Shown one piece after another: positions 9,113-17,633 of a stretch of DNA of 64,000 nucleotides. The position numbers and the translations under genes are program-made. The stretch is from assembly GCF_020991475.1 (NCBI RefSeq), contig NZ_JAJMPA010000004.1, forward strand, positions 124,001-188,000, read 5' to 3'. Each line of letters opens with the position of its first letter. The first letter of the stretch is position 1. The stretch comes from Pedobacter sp. MC2016-14 (GTDB lineage Bacteria > Bacteroidota > Bacteroidia > Sphingobacteriales > Sphingobacteriaceae). The notes under the pieces are model-generated. The model ran no database searches and was not told the origin of the DNA. It worked only from the letters and a program-made list of their open reading frames with translations.

Positions 9113-11242
9113 CTACAGGCCAGCATTGTGATCTATTTTTATACTTTCATAATCCTGCACTAAATCGTCAAATTGCTTTGCAAGCTTTGCATCGAATTTT
9201 GCAAGTTCTTTCCATGAAACATCTCCATAAACGCCAGCTTTGCTATAATCAAAAGGCTTGAAACTGATTTTTGAAAGGAGTGATCTGTTCTTTATGCTGA
9301 AATCAAGACGAGCAGGATCAGCAAATTTTGGATCCGAAATGACAGAATGCACATCCTTACCAGATTTTTGCCATTCTTTAAAAGTTTGTGTCCCAACTTT
9401 AATGTCCTTTGTACGGGTATCCCAATAGGCGTTGTAATCAGAGAGAAAATTACATTTATCCCAGCGGATACCAGCCAAATTTCCCTGGTTGTAATAAATA
9501 ATGTTATTGGTAAAACGAAAGCCAATGTGTGGCTCCACCTTGCTTGCCTCGAGCTGCGATCGGATCTGGTTATAAAAAATGTTATTGCGTATCACATTAT
9601 CCTTTCCATAGTGCTGATGAAAGGCAGAACTTTTGCAGGCATAGACCAGGTTATTTTCCATAACAATTCCCGTTGAACCTTCATCTGTGTACAAACCCCA
9701 GCCGCCATAGGTAGCAGAATATACATGGTGAATTACATTGTTACTAACCGTGGTACCCTCAGAGGGGGACAAAGTATACACTCCTCCCATATCGCTTAAC
9801 ACCCCCCAACCTAAATGATGAATATGGTTAAACTCAATTTTATTGCGCTTGGCTGGGCTCTCTTTGTATCCCCACACCCATCCGGCAGAAATTGCCGAAT
9901 ATTTTAAATCTGCAATTTCATTGTGTGTCAATTCACAATCACTTCCTGTAAAAATCATTAATCCCACAGCGCATGGAAACACATAACCACCATGGCGAAC
10001 AATGTTATTGTGAACAATGATGTGATGTGTATTTTCTATTCCAGAAGCCCTTAACTCTCCAATTTTAACACCACCGGCCCCTAAATCATGTAAATAAGAA
10101 TGTTCTACCTTGCCATAAGCGCAAGCTTTGCGGAACCAAACTGCATTAGATCCGGTATGTGCTATTTCACAATTTAAAAACTCAACTTTTGTGGCAAAAT
10201 CTACCATTATTGTTGCTTCAATAAGCGCAGCACCCTGCATGGGCTCGTTTCCAAGTGCTGGCATTTTATAACCGGCAACCTGGAAAGAGAGATTTTCAAA
10301 CCTCAGGTTTTCAACTTTTTGATTTTCGTTACCTTCGATAATCAGAAAATTATCCAGGATTGGTGCAAAACCACTGGTATTTGCGATGGATTCACCTGGT
10401 TTAGGCACGTAATATAAGTAGCCATTTGATTTTTCCAGATACCATTCTCCCGGTGTATCCAGGCCTGCCTTCACATTTTCTACAGTAAAAAGCGTTTTTG
10501 CATCCAATTTATTCCAGTGTTTCATTACACTGCCCATCACATAAAATGTAGAATCTTTTGAACTGTACCTTATCAGTTTTTTGCGGGTATTGTCCCATTT
10601 ATGGTAAAATACAAGTACTGCATTTTCTAAATCAGAGGCCGGAAGTTGATCAAACAATGCTTTCTGTTCGGGATTTAAAGTTATTTTCTGAATAGCAAAA
10701 CTTCCGTTTCGGTCTTCTCCTTTTTCCAACACACTTTCAGTAACAGACTTGGGGTGATAAAATCCGGTATTAGGATATTGCGCCCGCGTAGCCCTGCTAT
10801 TATTAACGTAAAACTGTTCAAAATCAAACCCAAAGCGTTTCACTTCAGGGATATAAACCCGCCAAAGCTGATCGTTTACTTTTTCAAAACCATTGATTTT
10901 AACTCCACCATAAAAGACCGGTTTGGCACCAGTTTCTGCTTTATAAGTTACGGATGCCATGCTTGTACCCCCATCTTCAGGATATAACCTAAGCGGTTCA
11001 TTCAAAAAATATTCCCCAGCAGCGATGATGATTTCAATGTGCTCCGTTTTGTTTTTGATTTGCATACGCAAAGTCCTGATCCGATCCCGGGCAGCCAATA
11101 ACGAGGCCATGGGCTTTTCTTTTGTACCAGGATTGCTGTCATTTCCGAATGGAGATACATATATGCTAAGCGCAAAGGACGGGCTCACCAATAAAAGAAA
11201 TAGAAAAGAAAATAAAATGGCGTTTGTGTATTTAAGTTTCAT
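9113..11242 (-). CDS. GH141-like secreted right-handed beta-helix glycosidase
   Basis: A 709-residue protein. I place the start at ATG 11242 (MKLKYTNAILFSFLFLLLVSP...), which gives a clean signal peptide and leaves 4 nt after the preceding stop. The mature N-terminus IYVSPFGNDSNPGT, followed by ARDRIRTLR, GEYFLNEPLRL, EDGGTS and KPVFYGGVKINGF, is the pattern of the large beta-helix group that includes GH141 (alpha-fucosidases and xylanases). The second half is a ladder of NNI/NNV coils typical of parallel beta-helices. Family placement is by motif resemblance; the substrate is not determined. It is translationally close to the FAD oxidoreductase and transcribed from operator copy 4. Confidence 0.75.
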   Translation of the reverse strand: MKLKYTNAILFSFLFLLLVSPSFALSIYVSPFGNDSNPGTKEKPMASLLAARDRIRTLRMQIKNKTEHIEIIIAAGEYFLNEPLRLYPEDGGTSMASVTYKAETGAKPVFYGGVKINGFEKVNDQLWRVYIPEVKRFGFDFEQFYVNNSRATRAQYPNTGFYHPKSVTESVLEKGEDRNGSFAIQKITLNPEQKALFDQLPASDLENAVLVFYHKWDNTRKKLIRYSSKDSTFYVMGSVMKHWNKLDAKTLFTVENVKAGLDTPGEWYLEKSNGYLYYVPKPGESIANTSGFAPILDNFLIIEGNENQKVENLRFENLSFQVAGYKMPALGNEPMQGAALIEATIMVDFATKVEFLNCEIAHTGSNAVWFRKACAYGKVEHSYLHDLGAGGVKIGELRASGIENTHHIIVHNNIVRHGGYVFPCAVGLMIFTGSDCELTHNEIADLKYSAISAGWVWGYKESPAKRNKIEFNHIHHLGWGVLSDMGGVYTLSPSEGTTVSNNVIHHVYSATYGGWGLYTDEGSTGIVMENNLVYACKSSAFHQHYGKDNVIRNNIFYNQIRSQLEASKVEPHIGFRFTNNIIYYNQGNLAGIRWDKCNFLSDYNAYWDTRTKDIKVGTQTFKEWQKSGKDVHSVISDPKFADPARLDFSIKNRSLLSKISFKPFDYSKAGVYGDVSWKELAKFDAKLAKQFDDLVQDYESIKIDHNAGL

Positions 11243-11246
11243 GAGC

Positions 11247-12896
11247 TTACTTTTTATTTTCCAAAACCATTTTATCCAACACCAGTCGTGCTTTGAGCGT
11301 ACTATAATCCACATCCTGGACCGCTTGATCTTTTTCAATAGCCTGAACCGCAGCTGTTGCTGCACTTTGCCCTAAAATCATAAATACGGGTTCCATCCGC
11401 ATCGAGCCGTAAGCAATGTGCGAGCTGGACAAACAAACCGGTACGAGCAGGTTCTGGCATTCTGCCTTTTTAGGAACTATTGCGTCATAAGATATTTGAT
11501 AAGGATACGGAGGCTCTACACCAATATCACCTTCATTTTGTACAAAACCATCAGGTTTTACATAACGCTGCGCATTATGAGAATCTAAAGTATAAGAACC
11601 CATTCCTACCGAATTAGTTATTTTACGTTTACCCATTACTTCGTTTTCCGTCATGACCATTTTACCGATCATTCTGCGTGCCTCACGAACATAAATCTGA
11701 TGCGGCCAGTTGCCATTGTCTTTAAACTCATCTTTAGCTAAGCCCCATTGATTGTATTGCTTTTGAACATCAGCCGGCACCCGGGAATCATTTGCAATAA
11801 AGTAGGCTAGACCTTTTTGGTACTTTTCATGTTCTTTAAGGATTTCTTTTCTGCGCTCGTAGGAGGCCTCCGGATAGTCATAGTTCATACCGATGTTGTC
11901 ATAGCTAAAAGGCCCGTGATTGTTTATGTCAGTTTTACTGTTAGGGAGCAAATCAAATTTGTGAAACGTTTCCCTCCAGCCCGAATTGAACACACGGACC
12001 AGCAGTTCATATTGTTTAGCATCATAACCATCAGGTTTAGGAAAAGGCACCCTATTATCTGGGTTATTGGTGTAACACATTCGATAACAATAAGCCTGTA
12101 CCCTTTTGTCACCCTCTCCCCTTTTACCGGGATCTTTGTCTGAAACTCCGGGAAGCAAGCCACTTGAAGGGTTTCCTGGAACGACATATGGACTGATGTT
12201 GGTTTTGAAATTATGCCCGTGATGTAATATTCCTACTTGTATCCCATTCCACTCTTCTCCATAAACACTATTGGCCTCACGTCCCACATGATACTTCACT
12301 TTTGCCGCAGCCATTAGATCACCCTCATAAGTAACGTCAATGAATACTTTGCCTTTAAAAGTTTTGCCGCTAAGGGTACTAATCGATAGAATTTTCCCAT
12401 CTTTTTTATCTACACCATCTTTACGGTTTAACCATTCTTCCCTGTATACTTTCAAATTATACGTTTTAACAAAGTCCTCAAAAATCTGTTCGGCAACATG
12501 TGGCTCAAATACCCACATGGTCCGTTCACCATGATCCATGGCGGGTGTACCCTGGCCCCGGTTACCAAACTCAGCTTGTTTCTGCCATTGCCACGAAGCC
12601 GGATTTTGGTAGTGCATAAATACCTTGTGGTAAAACTCGCGTGATAAACCACCGATCACACTTTTATTGCCTGTATCTGTAAAACCTAATCCACCGGAAG
12701 ACAAACCTCCAAGGTGTTTATCTGGCGATACGATAATTACAGTTTTACCCATTCTTGATACCTGTACCGCAGCGGTAATTGCTGCAGAAGTACCGCCATA
12801 AATAATAACGTCTGCCGTAAATGGATCTTTTTCTTTTGCACATCCGGTAAAGCTAAATGTGCAGAATAAACTAATTATAACTAATATTTTTTTCAT
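11247..12896 (-). CDS. FAD-dependent oxidoreductase lipoprotein (FAD_oxidored family)
   Basis: A 549-residue protein. I chose ATG 12896 because it gives a lipoprotein signal peptide with Cys19 in SFTGC. The Rossmann motif DVIIYGGTSAAITAAVQ (29-45) and the acidic-end strand VIIVSPDKHLGGLSSGGLG match the PF12831 FAD-dependent oxidoreductases that are frequent in Bacteroidota PULs. Their reaction is generally uncharacterised; oxidation or activation of an unusual sugar residue is possible but unproven. Membrane anchoring would place it in the periplasm or on the outer membrane beside the SusCD system. It is the first intact gene of the operon with the GH141-like gene and is preceded by a 260-nt leader that contains a coding relic. 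Confidence 0.85.
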   Translation of the reverse strand: MKKILVIISLFCTFSFTGCAKEKDPFTADVIIYGGTSAAITAAVQVSRMGKTVIIVSPDKHLGGLSSGGLGFTDTGNKSVIGGLSREFYHKVFMHYQNPASWQWQKQAEFGNRGQGTPAMDHGERTMWVFEPHVAEQIFEDFVKTYNLKVYREEWLNRKDGVDKKDGKILSISTLSGKTFKGKVFIDVTYEGDLMAAAKVKYHVGREANSVYGEEWNGIQVGILHHGHNFKTNISPYVVPGNPSSGLLPGVSDKDPGKRGEGDKRVQAYCYRMCYTNNPDNRVPFPKPDGYDAKQYELLVRVFNSGWRETFHKFDLLPNSKTDINNHGPFSYDNIGMNYDYPEASYERRKEILKEHEKYQKGLAYFIANDSRVPADVQKQYNQWGLAKDEFKDNGNWPHQIYVREARRMIGKMVMTENEVMGKRKITNSVGMGSYTLDSHNAQRYVKPDGFVQNEGDIGVEPPYPYQISYDAIVPKKAECQNLLVPVCLSSSHIAYGSMRMEPVFMILGQSAATAAVQAIEKDQAVQDVDYSTLKARLVLDKMVLENKK

Positions 12897-13157
12897 GCTA
12901 TGTATTATTGAATTGGTAAACCTCTTAAAAGATTTGAGATAACCATGCTTCCAAAGGTTCGTCATTTACTAAACTAGTAGCCTGGTTAGACCAATAGGTT
13001 TTGGCTGTATTTGTTCTTTTTTTACCAGGGCAACTTTAGCTTCCTGAAGCACCTTGCCTTGTCAAATTTTTATCTCCTACAGGTGTTAACAACAAGCAAT
13101 TAGACAGCAGTTTTTGATGTAAGCTCATAACAATTTATTTGGTTTATATTAGTGTTG
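12897..13157 (-). other. 260-nt leader of the FAD/GH141-like operon
   Basis: The interval between the predicted -7 element (13158-13165) and the FAD gene start contains the possible relic described separately (12925-13061). I see no structured RNA element, no second promoter and no terminator in it. Confidence 0.4.
12925..13061 (-). pseudogene. Possible frameshifted coding relic in the leader of the FAD oxidoreductase
   Basis: On the minus strand, two overlapping frames read like one protein tail with a single frameshift. The first is QGKVLQEAKVALVKKEQIQPK, entered right after a TGA with no start. The second continues as TYWSNQATSLVNDEPLEAWL and then SQIF and a stop at 12927-12925, 28 nt before the FAD gene start. 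The composition is protein-like but no family is recognisable. It sits between the operon promoter and its first intact gene, as expected for the remains of a deleted first gene. This is a suggestion, as short open stretches can arise by chance. Confidence 0.33.
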
Positions 13158-13213
13158 TAAAACTAGAAACATTAATGGCACTGAACATGTACCAGAATAC
13201 CATTTTTATATAC
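13158..13213 (-). promoter_or_regulatory. PUL operator-promoter, copy 4 (FAD/GH141-like operon)
   Basis: On the minus strand: GTATAT (13213-13208), GTACAT (13192-13187) 21 bp later, and TAGTTTTA (13165-13158) 27 bp after the second half-site starts. The sequence around the first half-site (TTATTGTAYATAAAAATG) is nearly identical to that of the susC copy, supporting a common binding protein. Confidence 0.8.
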
Positions 13214-13239
13214 AATAATTACTTCTTCGGCTGCTCTCA

Positions 13240-13295
13240 GTACACTATTTTGTAACTGTGGTATATTTAACCTAGCAAGCATGTAAGTAATTTTG
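13240..13295 (+). promoter_or_regulatory. PUL operator-promoter, copy 5 (SGNH hydrolase)
   Basis: GTACAC (13240-13245), GTATAT (13261-13266) 21 bp on, and a perfect TAnnTTTG element, TAATTTTG (13288-13295), at the standard 27 bp. It lies back to back with copy 4, whose outermost half-site ends at 13213, so four half-sites occupy 79 bp between the divergent genes. Confidence 0.82.
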
Positions 13296-13337
13296 AAGAC
13301 ACATTAAGATTAAGAAACAACAAAAACCAAATATATA

Positions 13338-14867
13338 ATGCAACTCAAATCAGCATATTTACTACTACTTACCACAAGTTTGCTTTATTTTCCCTGTCAC
13401 GGTATGGCACAAACCAATCCATTCTCACAGGAAAATGCAGAACAACAAGCGCTGCAAAAGTACGAAGCAGCCCATCCACCCCTGGACTCCATGCGTATGC
13501 CCGCCCCGGGAGCGCATGAAGCCTTTTTTGGTGCCAGGATTATGCGCAGTGCCAGTCTCCTGGCAAATAGCAGTAAAGACAAACACCTGCCCGTTAAAAT
13601 ATTAATTTATGGACAATCCATTGTTGGCAGTACATTATTTACACAAGAAATTAACAAATACATCAAAGAGAAATTCCCTTTTGCTGAAGTAACCTTAGAA
13701 AACCGCGCTATCGGTGGCTTTGGTGGTGAGCAAATTGTTCGTACTGCAGTACATGATGTTTACCCTTTTAATCCGGATTTGATCATTTTTCATGTTTATG
13801 GAGGCGAAAAAGCAGGAGAACTGGAACAGTTATTTAGCGGGATACGCAGGTATACCAATGCAGACGTGATCTTGATGGGTCACCATCTAAATGCTACGCA
13901 AACTAAACCAGACGATAATCAAACACAATTTATACGCTACATTGCCAATAAATACGATTGTGAACTGGCAGATATATCTGCAGAATGGCCTACTTATCTA
14001 GCGGCAAACAATTTAAAACCTACAGATCTTTTGCGCGATGGGGTACACCCCAACCGCAATGGAAACTGGTTGCTAGCGCAATTGGTTGGACGTCATATCA
14101 GGTACAATCCGTTGTTTCCCTCTTTATCATATAAAATGGTGCGCAGTTACTACCCGGTAACAGCTTTTGATTTTGGAATAACTAATCCTATCGCTCTTAT
14201 CGGAAAGTCCTGGAAAAACATAGGCGGGGCTGCTGTTAGTGATTCAAAAGATAGTCGTATTAAATTTAGCTTTACGGGAAATAGAGTTGATGTAGTATCC
14301 GGGCATCCCGCTAACATAAATAATACAGGTAATGCGCTTGTGCTGCTTGATGGCAAACCTATTGAAGGCGCAAATATGGTTTATGCCATTACCAGACCAA
14401 GTTCTGGAGTGGGAACCTGGTGGCCTGCAGTAAGACAAGTGAGTAATGTAAAACCTCTAATTGAAGAAGAATGGACATTGCGGGTGGAAACCATAAATGC
14501 AGATAGCACGGTATTTACTTATAGCGTTAAAGGCTCCAAAACAGGCGAGGATGGAATTGGCAATAATACAGAATTGTTCATTTCCCGTTCTGGGCGTGTG
14601 GTAATTCAGGCAGACGACATTATGTTTACCAGAATAAGGAAAACTTTTAAGGTATCTACACCAAAAGACTTTGAGGTGAAATGGTCTGTTGTACCATTAT
14701 TTAAAAGTAAATATCAGCCTCCCCTTGGTAAAGACAAAGCAAAAATATACAAGGCTACCTTAGTTCAGGGCTTAAGCAATGGGCCGCACACACTAGAGAT
14801 TGTACCTCTGGGTGACGGCCCAATTCCTATTGAATCATTTGAAGTTTATGAACCTAGCCTAAAATAG
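13338..14867 (+). CDS. Secreted SGNH/GDSL-type esterase (probable glycan deacylase)
   Basis: A 509-residue exported protein with a signal peptide ending near GMAQ (about residue 25). The SGNH domain at about 85-245 has block I YGQSIVGS with Ser94 as nucleophile, block II NRAIGGFGG (Gly126/127) and block V DGVHPN with Asp234 and His237. The usual block III GxND is replaced by HVYGG, so the oxyanion-hole Asn is not obvious. About 260 extra residues follow, probably a beta-sandwich domain. By context it removes acetyl or other acyl groups from the PUL glycan, which is an inference. It is monocistronic under operator copy 5 and convergent with the GH2 gene. Confidence 0.82.
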   Translation: MQLKSAYLLLLTTSLLYFPCHGMAQTNPFSQENAEQQALQKYEAAHPPLDSMRMPAPGAHEAFFGARIMRSASLLANSSKDKHLPVKILIYGQSIVGSTLFTQEINKYIKEKFPFAEVTLENRAIGGFGGEQIVRTAVHDVYPFNPDLIIFHVYGGEKAGELEQLFSGIRRYTNADVILMGHHLNATQTKPDDNQTQFIRYIANKYDCELADISAEWPTYLAANNLKPTDLLRDGVHPNRNGNWLLAQLVGRHIRYNPLFPSLSYKMVRSYYPVTAFDFGITNPIALIGKSWKNIGGAAVSDSKDSRIKFSFTGNRVDVVSGHPANINNTGNALVLLDGKPIEGANMVYAITRPSSGVGTWWPAVRQVSNVKPLIEEEWTLRVETINADSTVFTYSVKGSKTGEDGIGNNTELFISRSGRVVIQADDIMFTRIRKTFKVSTPKDFEVKWSVVPLFKSKYQPPLGKDKAKIYKATLVQGLSNGPHTLEIVPLGDGPIPIESFEVYEPSLK

Positions 14868-14884
14868 TATCTCTATCTGCAAGG

Positions 14885-17317
14885 TTACTTACATGATACA
14901 CCCGCCTTAACTGGAATCACCAATTTAGCGGCTTTCATCCCTTCTGCCCTTGCTATCACAGTAATGCTTCCTGCTATGCAGCTTTCTTGTGTTTGAACAA
15001 TCAGCTGCGCCAGACCATTAAACAGACTTCTTTCATTCCCTTTTTCTGGTTCATGTGAATTTGGATCACCGTTACCAAGGCCTATGATCGCTCCGCTACC
15101 TGTTAGCTCAAATTTTATTTTGTGTTGTGCATCAGGAACCGCGCGGCCCCGGGCATCAACCACCTGTACCGTTATTGGCATTGCATCCAGACCATCGCCC
15201 TTCAGCGACAACCTGTCTGGTGTTAATTTTATCTGCACAGCTGTGCCAGTGGTTTCCACAACGTACCGGGATACTTCCTTTCCTTTTACATAACCCACAG
15301 CCATCAATTTACCAGGCTGATAAGGCACCTGCCAGGTATTCATTTCATATTTATCTGCTTTTTGTTCAGCAAATAATTTACCATTCAAAAACAGTTTAAT
15401 AGATTCAGCATTACTCAAAGCCATTACTTTAATGTTTTTCCCGATGCTGTCAACCGGCCAGTTCCATTCTGGTACCAGGTGTAAAATAGATTTATCTTCT
15501 ACCCATTGAGCCTGGTGAAGATAAAAAGCAGTTTTCGGAAAGCCACAAATATCCATAGCGCCAAAAAAGGAACTTGCCGAAGGCCAGCCAAAAGGTGATG
15601 GTTCTCCATGATAATCAAAACCCGTCCACACAAAAGCTCCCGCCACAAAAGGTCTCTCGGCAATCATCTTCCATCCTGTTCTGTGCGAAGTGCCCCATTT
15701 TGCATATTGCGTATCATAGGCATCTAAAATATGTTTGCTTGTGTCTGTTTTATATGCTCCTCTGGTCATAAATCCAGAAACATCTTCAGAACTAGTCATA
15801 CTTAAAGTAGGGTTTTCTTTATGAAACTTGTCATACGAGGCCACCTGATAATTGAATCCTACTAAGTCTACTGCCTTCGACACATTAAACGGCTCAAAAA
15901 AGCCTCCGTTCATCGCAGCAGTAACAGGCCTGGTTAAGTCCAGCTTTTTAACTTCATGGTTCATCCTGCGCACCATTTCATAGCCTTGTTCAGTTCCCTG
16001 CATGGGTTCCTCATTAAAAACCGACCACAATATAATTGAAGGATGGTTCCTGTCTCTGCGTACCATCCACTGCAGTTGCCGCAGATACTCTGGCGATGAA
16101 TTGAAATTCCTGTTTTCATCCATTACCATAATTCCGAGACGGTCACACAGGTTTAAAAATTCTACAGAAGGCGGATGATGTGCACAGCGATAAGCATTTA
16201 CACCCATTTCTTTCAGTTTTCTCAACCTAAATTCGGCGATTGAAACCGGCATTGCCACACCCACACCAGCATGGTCATGATGGTTACAAACTCCCTTTAT
16301 TTTAAGGCGCTTGTCGTTTAAATAAAATCCAGAATCAGCATCAAATCTAATCGTCCTAAATCCACAACTGGTCCATAAAGAATCTGTTTGCAATCCATTT
16401 ACCTTAACAATAGTTTTTACTTTATACAACTCCGGATGGTTAACTGACCATAACAGCGGCTGGTTGGCTTGTAATTTTATCAGCACGGAAGTGCTATCCA
16501 GCGCCGGAACCAAGATTTTATTTTCACTTTTATCAACCAGTTTTCCTGCAGCATCCCACAAACTCATTTGCACTAGTGCCTGCACTTTTTCCTTTCCGGA
16601 ATTTTGCAGTGTAACAGCTCCCGGAATTAGCCATTGATTTCCCGAGGACGTCAGTTTTACAGGATTGGCATAAACACCATCTGTAATCACATGCACAGCA
16701 GATCGTTTTACCAACCAGGTATCTCTGTAAATGCCTGCCCCTTCATACCACCAACCTTCTTGTGCATCAGCATCAACACGAACCACAATGGTGTTTACAG
16801 CATTGCCATACTTAGCAAAAGCGGTAATATCTATATAAGAAGAAGTATACCCGCACCAGTTTCTGTGCAATACAGATCCGTTAAGCCAGATGGTAGCATG
16901 TGTAGCGATGCCCTCAAATTGGAGTTCCAGATTTTTGCCCCTATCTGCACTATCCAGTTTAAACTGCTTTCTATACCATCCAATGCCCCTTTTTCTAAAT
17001 CCCTGCGAAAGATTTGCTGAAGCATCTATGGGGCGGTCAATTGCCCAGTCATGCGGCAAATTCAATATCGTCCACGAACTATCTTTATAGTCCGGAGCTG
17101 CTGCGCCACCAGCTTGCCCGGCTTTGGCATTCATATAACTATGATCATGCCCTCTAATTTCAGGAAAAGGAACATCACCAAGGTTAAAGCGCCAACCCTT
17201 GTTAAACAAGATCCATTCTGTTCCAGCTTTAACATTTTGTGCATTGGCCTCAAAAAAGATAAATAAAAGTATCGAACTGGAAGCCATTATTTTCAATACT
17301 GTATTGAATAATCTCAT
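14885..17317 (-). CDS. GH2 beta-galactosidase-like glycoside hydrolase, secreted
   Basis: An 810-residue exo-glycosidase of family GH2. It has a signal peptide ending near ANAQ (about 27), a sugar-binding jelly-roll (about 35-205, with LPHDWAID and GIGWYRKQF), an Ig-like domain (about 215-325) and a TIM barrel with KGVCNHHDHAG, YRCAHHPPS, the acid/base Glu436 in VFNEEP and the nucleophile Glu511 in MTSSED. C-terminal Ig-like domains of the DUF4982 type follow (NWPVDSIGKNIKV; LFLNGKL). Beta-galactosidase is the commonest activity of this architecture; beta-glucuronidase and others also occur. It is transcribed from operator copy 6, downstream of the HTCS gene on the same strand. Confidence 0.9.
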   Translation of the reverse strand: MRLFNTVLKIMASSSILLFIFFEANAQNVKAGTEWILFNKGWRFNLGDVPFPEIRGHDHSYMNAKAGQAGGAAAPDYKDSSWTILNLPHDWAIDRPIDASANLSQGFRKRGIGWYRKQFKLDSADRGKNLELQFEGIATHATIWLNGSVLHRNWCGYTSSYIDITAFAKYGNAVNTIVVRVDADAQEGWWYEGAGIYRDTWLVKRSAVHVITDGVYANPVKLTSSGNQWLIPGAVTLQNSGKEKVQALVQMSLWDAAGKLVDKSENKILVPALDSTSVLIKLQANQPLLWSVNHPELYKVKTIVKVNGLQTDSLWTSCGFRTIRFDADSGFYLNDKRLKIKGVCNHHDHAGVGVAMPVSIAEFRLRKLKEMGVNAYRCAHHPPSVEFLNLCDRLGIMVMDENRNFNSSPEYLRQLQWMVRRDRNHPSIILWSVFNEEPMQGTEQGYEMVRRMNHEVKKLDLTRPVTAAMNGGFFEPFNVSKAVDLVGFNYQVASYDKFHKENPTLSMTSSEDVSGFMTRGAYKTDTSKHILDAYDTQYAKWGTSHRTGWKMIAERPFVAGAFVWTGFDYHGEPSPFGWPSASSFFGAMDICGFPKTAFYLHQAQWVEDKSILHLVPEWNWPVDSIGKNIKVMALSNAESIKLFLNGKLFAEQKADKYEMNTWQVPYQPGKLMAVGYVKGKEVSRYVVETTGTAVQIKLTPDRLSLKGDGLDAMPITVQVVDARGRAVPDAQHKIKFELTGSGAIIGLGNGDPNSHEPEKGNERSLFNGLAQLIVQTQESCIAGSITVIARAEGMKAAKLVIPVKAGVSCK

Positions 17318-17356
17318 TATTTAAAATTGAATTATGTGTTTAAAAACTTAGGTTTG

Positions 17357-17412
17357 CAAACCTATAGAAAACGGCATTTTTTTTGATGTACTATTGTTCC
17401 AAATCATTATAC
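17357..17412 (-). promoter_or_regulatory. PUL operator-promoter, copy 6 (GH2 gene)
   Basis: On the minus strand: GTATAA (17412-17407), GTACAT (17391-17386) 21 bp later, and TAGGTTTG (17364-17357), a perfect -7 element, 27 bp after the second half-site starts. The leader to the GH2 ATG is about 35 nt. Confidence 0.83.
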
Positions 17413-17437
17413 ACCGTTAACCCATTGTGCTGTCTTT

Positions 17438-17587
17438 GTTCGGGACAGGTCCTACCCTGACTCGGAATGACTGCACTATCACTGCACCATGACTGCACGA
17501 TGAGTCCACCTTTTTACAGGAAAAACGTGGACCCGCGATGCTGGTACCGTGGTATAATTCTGGGCTCATTCCGAGCCTGTCCCGAAC
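17438..17587. repeat. 150-bp nested palindromic element with a tandem 11-mer
   Basis: The outer arms are GTTCGGGACAGG...CTCGGAATGA (17438-17470) and its 22-bp reverse complement at 17566-17587; the left arm carries an extra 11 bp (17450-17460). Directly after the left arm come three 11-bp tandem units CTGCAC(T/C/G)AT(C/G)A (17471-17503), then an inner hairpin GTCCAC/GTGGAC (17504-17532) whose stem extends through T5/A5. It fills the gap between the HTCS stop and the GH2 operator. It resembles a dispersed REP or MITE-like palindrome rather than a simple terminator, although it could also stop HTCS transcription. Confidence 0.75.
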
Positions 17588-17633
17588 GTGTCCTAAAGTA
17601 ATCCCTAAACGTTAAAAGATCGGCCAGTATTTT

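Noticed and set aside
17051..17266. Several 60-130 codon frames opposite the GH2, HTCS, beta-helix and bamA genes
   Set aside because: They lie wholly within strongly supported genes on the other strand or in another frame and show no independent features.
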